Shown here: positions 1 to 6,975 of the stretch, in pieces
Position numbering within the stretch: the stretch's first letter is position 1
Layout of the letters: every line of letters starts with the position of its first letter
Assembly: GCA_905214865.1 (NCBI GenBank)
Contig: CAJMNO010000005.1
Location: 1 to 64,000 of the forward strand
Length of the DNA: 64,000 nucleotides
Reading direction: 5' to 3'
Origin: an uncultured bacterium
GTDB taxonomy: Bacteria; Actinomycetota; Coriobacteriia; Coriobacteriales; Atopobiaceae
The notes under the pieces: model-generated
The model's database searches: none
What the model saw: the letters and a program-made list of their open reading frames with translations, nothing else
Told to the model about the DNA's origin: nothing
Translations under genes and position numbers: made by a program

Positions 1-97
1 CCTACGACAGACCTACTGCAGCCCCTCCTGCACTAGCTTTGGCAATCAAGGGCAAGGAGAGCGGTTTCTGAGAATGCTCTTGGGCAGTCCATGGCAA

Positions 98-127
98 TTG
101 ACTGTCAAGGGGAATTTGGGGTATACA
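98..127 (+). promoter_or_regulatory. Promoter of the small RNA unit upstream of abi
   Basis: A TTGACT -35 box (98-103) and a TATACA -10 box (122-127) are separated by 18 bp. They predict a start near 134, followed by a short unit ending in a strong terminator before the abi start codon. Nothing recognisable as a gene was seen in 1-97. Confidence 0.6.
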
Positions 128-133
128 TTGGGC

Positions 134-209
134 AGCGGAATTGACGTGGATACCTTACGGGGCCCGCGTCCGCAGGGGACGGCTGCCTACGGCGGCCGTC
201 CCCTTTTTT
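134..209 (+). ncRNA. Candidate structured small RNA before the Abi_2 gene (abiF-RNA-like)
   Basis: The roughly 76-nt interval between a predicted start and a rho-independent terminator has no coding potential. Arms at 135-139 and 169-173 can pair as a closing helix (GCGGA with TCCGC). A 12-bp stem with a 5-nt loop (175-186 with 192-203, one G-T pair) follows and ends in six T. The abi start codon comes 15 nt after the T run. A conserved RNA called the abiF motif is known upstream of AbiF/Abi_2 genes in other bacteria. The position and architecture match that description, but I could not align to the known consensus. The alternative is a plain attenuator in the abi leader. Confidence 0.5.
175..209 (+). 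terminator. Rho-independent terminator ending the RNA unit
   Basis: A GC-rich 12-bp stem (175-186/192-203) with loop CTACG is followed directly by TTTTTT (204-209). It lies 15 nt upstream of the abi ATG, so it separates the small RNA from abi or attenuates read-through into it. Confidence 0.8.
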
Positions 210-224
210 ATTATGGGAGTGCCA

Positions 225-1172
225 ATGGCAACAAAGCCGTTCAGGACGATAGGGGAGCAGATCGAGATTCTCCGCGGTCGTGGGATGGCGGTCGACGACT
301 CGGCCGCGCGGGTCCTCATGCGCGAGGGGTACTACTCGATAGTCAACGGGTATAAGGCCCCGTTCATCGACAAGGAGAGGACCCTGGAGTGCGGGGAGGA
401 CCGCTACAGGGACGGGACGAGGTTCGATGACGTGCTTCGCCTGTTCGAGTTCGACCGCGCCCTTAGGGAGCTTACCTTCCACAGCCTGATCAAGGCCGAG
501 GCGGCAGTGAGGACGGCGGTGTCCTATTGCTTTTCCGACGCGCACAGGGGCCAGGACGACTACCTGCTCCAGTCGAGCTTCTGCACCAGGGGCGAGTACG
601 GGAGGTACGGTAAGCAAACAGACTCGTACGCCTCCGAGCTCTCGAAGCTCATCGGCCTGCTCAGCTCCAGGAGGGACTCGAATCGGGCCGAGTTCGTCGT
701 CCACTACCGAGAGGAGTACGGGTACGTGCCCCTGTGGATGCTCTCCAACGACCTCACCTTCGGCAATCTTGAGCACTTCTTCAACCTGATGAAGCCGAAG
801 GAGAGGGAAGCCGTCTGCAAGATGATCTCGGAGGGCACCGGGAGGCTCGGGGACAGGTTCCTCGGTTACTTCGACGCGAGCGAGGCGCAGGTAAGCCTGG
901 AGGTCCTGGTGAAGTTCAGGAACATCTGCGCGCACGACGAGCGCCTCTACTGCGCGCGCGTCGGCGGGCGCAAGGACGTCGACTACTCGAAGATGATGTT
1001 CATGCTCGAGCGCTACCTGACCCCGAAGGAGTTCTACGAGTTCCTGGACAGCTTCATCTCCATGCTGGAAAAGGCCCTGGAGGAGTCCAAGGCGCTCCGA
1101 CCGATACTCGGTCCCCTCGGCGTGAAGAGAATGGGCGAGGAGCTGGAGCGAAGGGAGAAGTCGATCTCTTAG
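225..1172 (+). CDS. Abi_2 family (AbiD/AbiF-like) abortive infection protein
   Basis: A 315-residue cytosolic protein of the Abi_2 family, whose members act in abortive phage defence. The family-typical FRNICAHDERLY block is present; it contains a HEPN-type R-x4-H motif (Arg232, His237) that in HEPN proteins forms an RNase active site. An upstream helix reading FDRALRELTF, then IKAEAAVRTA, matches the family core. The ATG at 225 was chosen because GGGAG lies 5 nt upstream; in-frame ATGs at 213 and 141 lack a good ribosome site. AGG arginine codons are frequent, unlike the CGC-rich housekeeping genes here, which fits horizontal acquisition. A terminator-bounded RNA unit precedes it and an integrase remnant follows. 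Target and trigger are unknown. Confidence 0.85.
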   Translation: MATKPFRTIGEQIEILRGRGMAVDDSAARVLMREGYYSIVNGYKAPFIDKERTLECGEDRYRDGTRFDDVLRLFEFDRALRELTFHSLIKAEAAVRTAVSYCFSDAHRGQDDYLLQSSFCTRGEYGRYGKQTDSYASELSKLIGLLSSRRDSNRAEFVVHYREEYGYVPLWMLSNDLTFGNLEHFFNLMKPKEREAVCKMISEGTGRLGDRFLGYFDASEAQVSLEVLVKFRNICAHDERLYCARVGGRKDVDYSKMMFMLERYLTPKEFYEFLDSFISMLEKALEESKALRPILGPLGVKRMGEELERREKSIS

Positions 1173-1246
1173 GGAAATCGCCCCCGCGTCGGAGCTTGGC
1201 GGCGAGGCGCGGGGGCCAGGCAGACCTCAGGGAAGGAGGGTGCCCG

Positions 1247-1708
1247 ATGGCATCATCTCGCAAAAGCGGGAGGCCCCGTGGGCAGCAAGCGAAGGAGGCC
1301 CAGCGGGAGGTGTGCGCCACCCGCGGGCTCCGCGAGGACGGCACCCGTCACACGGTCTAAGAGACCGTCGACACCGAGGAGGAGGCGGACGCCAGGCTGG
1401 CGGAGCTGGCGGTCGAGCTTGGCTCAAGGCCAGACCTCGGGCGCGGGGTGACGCTCGCAAGGTGGTGGGAGGTATACCGCGCCACCAGGGGAGCGAGACA
1501 CGCCCGTGCGACGCTCGACCGCTACGCGCTCATGATGGACGGGGCATGGGCGCCGGCGATGGGGGAGTGCGACATCTCCATGCTCGACCGCGGGCGCACG
1601 CAGGCGGTGGTGCTCGCTGCACCGAGCAGGAGTGAGTCCCACGAGAGGGTGAAGGCGCTCTCGGCGGTGCTCACCCTCGTGTGGGTTGTGCGACGAAAAA
1701 GCACCTGA
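1247..1708 (+). pseudogene. Integrase (tyrosine recombinase) N-terminal remnant
   Basis: Reading from the ATG at 1247 (GGAAGGAGGG just upstream), the frame encodes a basic N-terminal arm with the pattern RGLREDGTRHTV, then a TAA stop at 1358-1360. The same frame then continues as an acidic stretch and a core-binding-like domain (TLARWWEVYRATRGARHARA, later LDRYALMMDG) to a stop at 1706-1708. This is the layout of the DNA-binding arm and SAM-like domain of phage-type integrases. The catalytic domain with its Arg-His-Arg-Tyr residues is absent. Both the in-frame stop and the truncation indicate a dead gene. It lies between the abi gene and the 3' side of tRNA-Glu, a typical island position. Confidence 0.65.
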
Positions 1709-1710
1709 GA

Positions 1711-1768
1711 CCTAGGTGCGCTAAGCACGTGGCGGCGGAATCCGCACGAGGCTGGGTACGGCTAAGCA
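1711..1768 (+). repeat. Two-unit outlier of the 41-42 bp GCTAAGCA repeat family
   Basis: GCTAAGCA cores occur at 1720-1727 and 1761-1768, 41 bp apart, the same core and period as in the larger arrays at 10.4-10.8 kb and 20.9-21.2 kb. They begin just after the stop of the integrase remnant. The rest of 1769-2001 shows no gene or other structure that I can support. Confidence 0.6.
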
Positions 1769-2001
1769 TCCCATGCTCGTAGCACAACATGACAGGAGAA
1801 TTAATGGCGCTCCCCCACCCGTCGCCGTACGCCAGCGGGAACGGATGTGGCTGACCACACCGAGTGGCAACTGGAGCCCCGTCCGGGGTCGGGCACGTCG
1901 TATTTTTGCGGGACCCCGACGCGTGGGGCGTGGGAAGGCCCCCTCTCCCCTCCCCGCGCATTCCGACGAGCAAGGGTACCACTGCCAGGGTCGATATGCA
2001 C

Positions 2002-2031
2002 AAAAAAGCGGGCCACCCGAAGGCAACCCGC
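2002..2031 (-). terminator. Terminator of the tRNA-Gln/tRNA-Glu transcript
   Basis: On the minus strand a 10-bp stem (2031-2022 with 2017-2008, three G-T pairs) with a TTCG tetraloop is followed by six T (complement of 2007-2002). It lies 8 nt beyond the CCA end of tRNA-Glu. Confidence 0.85.
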
Positions 2032-2038
2032 GAACATT

Positions 2039-2115
2039 TGGTAGCCCGTAGCAGATTCGAACTGCTGATCTCCGCCTTGAGAGGGCGGCGTCCTAAACCG
2101 CTAGACGAACGGGCC
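2039..2115 (-). tRNA. tRNA-Glu (anticodon CTC)
   Basis: A complete cloverleaf: 7-bp acceptor starting GGCCCGT (closing G-T pair), D arm, anticodon arm with loop CCTCTCA giving CTC, T arm with TTCGAAT, and an encoded CCA (complement of 2039-2041). It is co-transcribed with tRNA-Gln, 18 nt upstream. The integrase remnant and abi lie on its 3' side. Confidence 0.95.
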
Positions 2116-2133
2116 AGTATGTGAAGGCCACCT

Positions 2134-2207
2134 TGGCTGGGACGGAGAGAGTCGAACTCCCGCTGACGGAACCAGAATCCGTTGTCCTACCACTAGACGA
2201 CGTCCCA
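2134..2207 (-). tRNA. tRNA-Gln (anticodon CTG)
   Basis: The acceptor TGGGACG pairs with CGTCCCA, the anticodon loop is TTCTGGT (CTG), the T loop is TTCGACT, and discriminator G plus CCA is encoded (complement of 2134-2137). No glnS is in this window, so charging may go through GluRS and an amidotransferase; that is inference. Confidence 0.95.
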
Positions 2208-2241
2208 AGAGGTGTCTTCGCGTGCCTGAGCACGGGGAATG

Positions 2242-2270
2242 ACTTTATCGGAAAAGTGCCGTCCGTGCAA
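2242..2270 (-). promoter_or_regulatory. Promoter of the tRNA-Gln/tRNA-Glu operon
   Basis: On the minus strand, TTGCAC (complement of 2270-2265) and TAAAGT (complement of 2247-2242) are separated by 17 bp, placing the start about 30 nt before tRNA-Gln. Confidence 0.75.
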
Positions 2271-2289
2271 CGAGAATCTAAAAAGCGCC

Positions 2290-3729
2290 CTAATTCACAT
2301 TTCCTTCGCTTCTTGCCTTCGCCTCGTCGTCTGCCTGGTCCTCCGTATCGTCGCCGTCGCCCCCGGCATCCTCGGAAGGTGCTTGCTTCCTGTCCCAGGT
2401 GTCGAGCAGGAGGTCCCGGGGCACCGCGCCGACCTCCCAGACCTGCGTGATCGAGTCGAGGCAGTCCCGCTCGCCCTCGGCAAGCCCCTCGCGTGCGATG
2501 CGCACGAGCTGGGACACAAGGTCGGCGGCGTCCCTGCCGTACACCTTGGCCCCCCAGCCGTCGCGCGCCAGGTCCCGGGCAGCAGACTCCACTGCCTCCG
2601 GCGTGGCGGCGCTCACGAGCACGCTCGCGAGCTCGAACGCCTTGTCGTCGCAGAACAGGCCCTTTGCGAACGCGGCGTACCCAAGGGCAAGGCGCGCCGG
2701 CAGCGAGTCGGCACACCTCAGGACGAGCCTGCCGTCCAGCCCCACCTCGGGGCACAGTGCCCTGAGGAGCTGTGCGACCTGCGCGTCGGAGAGCTCGTCG
2801 CGCATCATCACGGCGCTCAGGGGCTGCTCGCCGCAGGGGAGGTCATGGCCGTCCGGCCCCACGTACCATGCGGGTGCCTGGCGCTCCAGCCAGGCGACGT
2901 ACGCACGGTAGCCAAAGGAGGGGCCAAACGCATCGGGCAGGGGGGACGAGAGCTCCGGTGCCGCCTGGGACCACAGCGACCGCCTGAGCATGCGCCCGCA
3001 GTCGTGCGGGTCCTCCCCGCGGAAGCGGAGCGCGTTGTCCGTGAGGAACGCCAGGATGGGGGAGAGGGCCGTGGCCACGCGGTAGGACTCCGCCGCCTCG
3101 CGCTGGCCGCCATAGTCGATGCCGACGACGGTGTCCGCGGTCGCGCGCATGGCGTCGCGCACCTTGTCGCCATGGCGGGAGAGGTGCGCCTCGGTGAGCG
3201 TGTGGCGCGCGAGCGGGACCAGCGGCAGGTCGGAGGGGGCCTCCACCGTGGGGTTGTAACCCTGTGCTATGAGGTCGACGTCGCGCCCGACCTCCCGGGA
3301 GGCGAGGTGCACCTGTCGCTCGAGCGTCGCAAGCGCCTCGCCCAGCGCCCGTACGTCATGCGCGGGCCCAACGGTGGTGACGAGCTGACCTGCCGGGCCG
3401 ACGCCCACCTCGACGCCTATCGTCTCAGCGCCAACGGGAACCTCGCCCGTCGCAGACGTCCTCGACCCCGCGCCATCGGCGCCCTTGTCACCCAGGAGCC
3501 GCCTGGTTGCCGCGACCAGGGCGCCCACGCCCCTCTGGCCCGCAAACGGAACGGTCGTCCCCTCCTGCCGGTCGACCACGAAGCGCTCGAGGGAGAGACG
3601 CAGGCAGCGGCTCTCGTCACCCCTTCCGCCGGCGTGCTCGCCCCCCGTCAGCGCGGCGAGGAGCCGGTCGTGGTTCCTCCGCTGCCTGGCGAGGTCTGCC
3701 GCGGAGGGAAGGCTCGTGGGATCCTGCAT
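2290..3729 (-). CDS. GCS2-family ligase, glutamate-cysteine ligase-like
   Basis: A 479-residue protein resembling the plant/actinobacterial GCS2 family, which couples glutamate to the amino group of cysteine using ATP. Visible landmarks are the N-terminal LSLERFVVD strand, the block LIAQGYNPT, and the run MRATADTVVGIDYG followed by YRVATALSPILAFLTDN. This matches the family pattern of a Met-Arg-x-Thr substrate loop and a helix ending in a small-residue patch. The C-terminal 25 residues are acidic and low complexity. The ATG at 3729 is preferred because AAGGAG lies 8 nt upstream; an in-frame GTG at 3738 would overlap that site. No glutathione synthetase gene is in the window, so the product may be gamma-glutamylcysteine. 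Related amidoligases remain possible. Confidence 0.6.
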   Translation of the reverse strand: MQDPTSLPSAADLARQRRNHDRLLAALTGGEHAGGRGDESRCLRLSLERFVVDRQEGTTVPFAGQRGVGALVAATRRLLGDKGADGAGSRTSATGEVPVGAETIGVEVGVGPAGQLVTTVGPAHDVRALGEALATLERQVHLASREVGRDVDLIAQGYNPTVEAPSDLPLVPLARHTLTEAHLSRHGDKVRDAMRATADTVVGIDYGGQREAAESYRVATALSPILAFLTDNALRFRGEDPHDCGRMLRRSLWSQAAPELSSPLPDAFGPSFGYRAYVAWLERQAPAWYVGPDGHDLPCGEQPLSAVMMRDELSDAQVAQLLRALCPEVGLDGRLVLRCADSLPARLALGYAAFAKGLFCDDKAFELASVLVSAATPEAVESAARDLARDGWGAKVYGRDAADLVSQLVRIAREGLAEGERDCLDSITQVWEVGAVPRDLLLDTWDRKQAPSEDAGGDGDDTEDQADDEAKARSEGNVN

Positions 3730-3800
3730 GGTGCGCACTCCTTCGACGAGATGCGACGGGTGAGCCCCGTCGCCGACAACGTCCTTTTGTGATGTAGGTT

Positions 3801-3840
3801 AGTATGCCCGTTTGGGCCCTTGGGGATTATTGGGCATACT
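3801..3840. promoter_or_regulatory. Inverted repeat in the divergent promoter region
   Basis: AGTATGCCC (3801-3809) and GGGCATACT (3832-3840) are perfect 9-bp inverted arms 22 bp apart, in the gap between the divergent GCS2-like gene and the YbhN-like gene. The spacing (about three helical turns centre to centre) suits a paired operator. A hairpin is the alternative. Confidence 0.45.
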
Positions 3841-3903
3841 CCATAGATGCTAATCAACGCCTGGCCGCATCACCGTCGGCCTCGCAGGTGCGAACGGAGA
3901 CTG

Positions 3904-5175
3904 ATGTCAGCGGATTCCACGGGACGGGAGGGGGATTCCCCCAAGGTCAGGGCCAAGGTCTCGGCCCCCCGTCCAAAGGTCACGGGGGGCGGCAGCCCAG
4001 AGTCTGAGGACAGCAAGGCGGATGCCAGGAAGGGCGCCCTCTTCCTGGCGGTGGTGGTTGGCATCTACGTAGCCTACCTCCTGGTCACCGGCCAGATGGG
4101 GCAGTTCCTGGACGCGCTCTCCAAGGTCGACCGAGGCTGGGTCGGCGGCGCGTGCGTCATGTTCCTGCTCTACTTCGTGTTCGGCGTCCTCGCCTACGTC
4201 ATCGCCGTCTACCTTGACCCCGAGTCCCCCGTGGGCGTGCGCGACCTCATGAGCGTCGAGGCGTCGGGCGTCTTCTTCGGCAACCTCACGCCCATGATGG
4301 CGGGGGCGGTGCCGGCGCAGATCTATCGCCTGACCCGCACGGGGCAGGACGTGGGCGAGGCGTCGGCAACCCAGTTCACGCGCTTCATCATGTTCCAGTT
4401 TGGCGTGGTGCTCTTCGCCGCGATCATGCTGGCGTCCAAGCTGTCGTACTTCTTCCAGGCGTACGGCGACATCATCATCCTCAACCTGATCGTCTTCGCG
4501 GTGCACTTTCTCGAGCTTGCCGGTCTCTTCGTGATCTGCCTGTGCCCCAAGCTCGTGATGCGCGTGGGCAACTGGGCGATCCGCTTTGCGACCCGCCACC
4601 ACTGGCTCAAGGATCCCAGCAAGTACGACGACCTGGTCAACCGCCAGGTCATGGAGTTCTCCCGTGCCTTCAAGCGGGCGGCACGGGACCTCCCCTCGAT
4701 GGGACTCACGCTGCTCGTGACCATGGCGCAGCTGTTCTGCCTGTACGCCATCCCCTGGTTCGTCCTCAACGCCTTTGGCATCAGGGCCGACTTCGTGGAG
4801 TGCCTTGCCGCGGGCTCCATGGTGCAGATGGTGTCGTCCGCCGTCCCCCTCCCCGGCGGGACCGGCGGCGCAGAGGGCGGCTTCTACCTGTTCTACGGCC
4901 ACATGTTTGGCAGCAGCATCAGCGCGGGCTTCCTGGTATGGAGGATCATCACGTTCTTTGGCCCCACGCTCCTGGCCGCCCCGCTCCTTGGCCTGCGCTC
5001 CAACTCGGCGCAGAGCATCTACTACCGCGTCCAGCGGCTTCGCAATCGCATGGCGGGCGCGTTGCCGGGGAAGCGCGGCAAGAGCCACCGTGGCATCACG
5101 GTCAGGGTCAAGGGCAAGGTGCCCGCGTACAAGCCTAAGGCAAAGCCCAAGGGCAAGGGCGGCAACAAGGACTAG
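3904..5175 (+). CDS. YbhN/UPF0104 flippase-like membrane protein
   Basis: A 423-residue integral membrane protein of the lysylphosphatidylglycerol synthase transmembrane (flippase-like, UPF0104) family. A polar N-terminal tail of about 40 residues is followed by about eight hydrophobic segments. The family motif appears twice: FFGNLTPMMAGAVPAQ near residue 125 and the strongly conserved PLPGGTGGAEGGF loop near 318. The basic, lysine-rich C-tail is probably cytoplasmic. The ATG at 3904 follows a GGAG site; the longer frame from 3847 lacks one. No aminoacyl-transferase (DUF2156) domain is attached, so the protein is probably a lipid translocase or an uncharacterised YbhN homologue, not an MprF synthase. 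Confidence 0.8.
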   Translation: MSADSTGREGDSPKVRAKVSAPRPKVTGGGSPESEDSKADARKGALFLAVVVGIYVAYLLVTGQMGQFLDALSKVDRGWVGGACVMFLLYFVFGVLAYVIAVYLDPESPVGVRDLMSVEASGVFFGNLTPMMAGAVPAQIYRLTRTGQDVGEASATQFTRFIMFQFGVVLFAAIMLASKLSYFFQAYGDIIILNLIVFAVHFLELAGLFVICLCPKLVMRVGNWAIRFATRHHWLKDPSKYDDLVNRQVMEFSRAFKRAARDLPSMGLTLLVTMAQLFCLYAIPWFVLNAFGIRADFVECLAAGSMVQMVSSAVPLPGGTGGAEGGFYLFYGHMFGSSISAGFLVWRIITFFGPTLLAAPLLGLRSNSAQSIYYRVQRLRNRMAGALPGKRGKSHRGITVRVKGKVPAYKPKAKPKGKGGNKD

Positions 5176-5181
5176 GGGAGA

Positions 5182-5214
5182 GGAGGGGCGAGCGGCCGTT
5201 GCCGCCGCCCCTCC
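5182..5214. terminator. Convergent terminator-like hairpin
   Basis: A 9-bp stem GGAGGGGCG/CGCCCCTCC with a 15-nt loop lies between the converging flippase-like and serine dehydratase genes. There is no clear T run on either side. Confidence 0.5.
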
Positions 5215-5230
5215 CGTCGGGTTCCACCGG

Positions 5231-6796
5231 CTACAGGCAGCGCCTGCACGCCGTGCAGGCGGAGGGGGCCGCCGCGAGGCCGCCCAGGGCCGTCTCGCGC
5301 AGGCTCGCGGGCAGCGCCTGACCGACCTGCTTCATGGCGGCGACCACCTCGTCAAAGGGGAGCGGGTCCAGAACGCCCGACAGGGCGAGCTGGGACGAGA
5401 CCAGCGCGTTCGCCACGCCGATGGCGTTCCTGTCCTGGCAGGGGTACTCCACGAGTCCCCGCACGGGGTCGCACACCAGCCCCAGCAGGTTGGCGATGGC
5501 CGTCGAGGCGGCGGAGAGGCACTGCTCCGGGCTCCCGCCCAACAGCTCCGTTACGGCGCTCGCCGCCATCGCCGACGCTGTCCCGACCTCGGCCTGGCAG
5601 CCGCCCTCCGCGCCCGCGACCGAGGCGTTTCCTGCCACGATGAGCCCCACCGCGCACGCGTTCCACAGCGCCTCGCACAGGGCGTCGTCGTCCGCCCCCG
5701 CGGACTCGCCCACCGACAGCACCGCCCCGGGGATGACGCCCGCGGAGCCCGCCGTCGGCGCCGCGACGATCACGCCCATGGTGGCGGAGCGCTCCAGGGT
5801 CGCCATCGCGTAGGCGACGGCGTGGGAGAGAGTCTCTCCCATCAGGCTTGCACCCAGGCTCCCCGCCGCCGACCACACCGATGCCGCCTGTCCCCCGATG
5901 AGGCCCCCGAGCGAGGGCTGCGGGTCGTGGATGGGACTGGTCGCCTCGTCTCGCATCACCGAGAGCACGCGCGTCATCTGGGCGTCGACGTCCTCCCCGT
6001 CGCACAGCTCGCGCTCGCGCAGGCGCGTGACCTCGCCGATGCCAAGGCCCTCCCGGTCGCAGGCGGCAAGGAGCTCGGCGCCCGTGGAGAAGGACATGCG
6101 CAGGGTCGCGTCGGGCGAGACGCGCGATGCGCCGGGGATGGCGACCGAGCAGGCGCCCTGGATGTTGGGGGCATGCGAGAGGAACTCCACGAGCTTGTGG
6201 TCGATGGGCTCGTCGAGCTCGAACACCGTGTAGGCGCGCCCGCCGCGAGCCTCGCGGAAGGTCCGCATCGTGGCGATGTTGGCCGAGGAGGCGGAGATCC
6301 CGCTGGTGAGCGCGGCGAGGACGCCCGGCTTGTCCTGGTGCGTCACGAACAGCGTGGGGTAGTCGCCCGTAATCTCAACGTGGACCCCGTCGATCGAGAC
6401 GATTCTCACGCGCCCGCCGCCCAGCGACTCTCCCGCAACGCTGACCCTGCCCGTCTCGCCCTCCATCGTCACCGCCACGGTGTTGGGGTGCAGGGCGGGG
6501 TCGTCTCCCATCTCCTCGAACGAGAACTCAAGGCCGCGCTCCCGCGCCAGGTCAAAGGAGTCGCGCACGCGCGTGTCGTCGGGGGCAAGCCCCAGGATGC
6601 CCGCCACGAGGGCGCGATCCGATCCGTGGCCGCGGTAGGTGTGGCTGAACGAGTTGTAGAGGGAGAAGGTCACGCGCCTGAGGTCGCGGGGCCCGAGGGA
6701 GCGCGCCACGAGCGCGATTCTCAACGCCCCCGCGGTATGGGAGGACGAGGGGCCGACCATGATGGGGCCAAGGATCTCGAAGGCGGATGTCTGCAT
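5231..6796 (-). CDS. sdaA: L-serine ammonia-lyase, iron-sulfur-dependent, single chain
   Basis: Converts L-serine to pyruvate and ammonia using a [4Fe-4S] cluster. At 521 residues it is a fused form: the N-terminal half is the beta-type domain with an ACT-like segment (GDYPTLFVTHQDKPGVLAAL near 165), and the C-terminal half is the catalytic alpha domain. Catalytic half landmarks are GSAGVIPGAV, AGAEGGCQAEVG (cluster cysteine region) and GLVCDPVRGLVEYPCQDRNA (two more cysteines). The extreme C-terminus ends CTACRRCL, matching the tail-in-mouth cysteine known from this family. The ATG at 6796 follows GAGGAGAG. The gene is monocistronic, with a hairpin separating it from the next gene. Confidence 0.92.
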   Translation of the reverse strand: MQTSAFEILGPIMVGPSSSHTAGALRIALVARSLGPRDLRRVTFSLYNSFSHTYRGHGSDRALVAGILGLAPDDTRVRDSFDLARERGLEFSFEEMGDDPALHPNTVAVTMEGETGRVSVAGESLGGGRVRIVSIDGVHVEITGDYPTLFVTHQDKPGVLAALTSGISASSANIATMRTFREARGGRAYTVFELDEPIDHKLVEFLSHAPNIQGACSVAIPGASRVSPDATLRMSFSTGAELLAACDREGLGIGEVTRLRERELCDGEDVDAQMTRVLSVMRDEATSPIHDPQPSLGGLIGGQAASVWSAAGSLGASLMGETLSHAVAYAMATLERSATMGVIVAAPTAGSAGVIPGAVLSVGESAGADDDALCEALWNACAVGLIVAGNASVAGAEGGCQAEVGTASAMAASAVTELLGGSPEQCLSAASTAIANLLGLVCDPVRGLVEYPCQDRNAIGVANALVSSQLALSGVLDPLPFDEVVAAMKQVGQALPASLRETALGGLAAAPSACTACRRCL

Positions 6797-6909
6797 GTGC
6801 TCTCCTCGCATGTGACGTGGGCTTGTGTTACCAACGTGTTTCCGACACACGATGATAGCCGTGACGGGGGAGCGCTTGTAGCGTATCGGCGAACGGGCGA
6901 GAGGAGAGA

Positions 6910-6948
6910 GGCACCCCTCCGGGGCGCGGATGGCTCCGGAGGGGTGCC
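6910..6948. terminator. Terminator-like hairpin after the solute-binding protein gene
   Basis: A 13-bp perfect stem (6910-6922 with 6936-6948) with a 13-nt loop lies between the 3' end of the solute-binding protein gene and the 5' region of sdaA. It lacks a T run. The remaining bases to 6797 hold the sdaA promoter region, where a TATCAT-like box is visible on the minus strand. Confidence 0.5.
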
Positions 6949-6975
6949 TGGCAACGTCGGACGGTGTCTGCGGGA

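Noticed and set aside
1358..1360. Recoded stop codon in the integrase frame
   Set aside because: It is TAA with no recoding signal, and the frame is also truncated before the catalytic domain, so decay is the simpler explanation.
3907..5088. 393-residue minus-strand frame opposite the YbhN-like gene
   Set aside because: It is a His/Glu/Arg-rich shadow of the membrane protein frame with no start signal.
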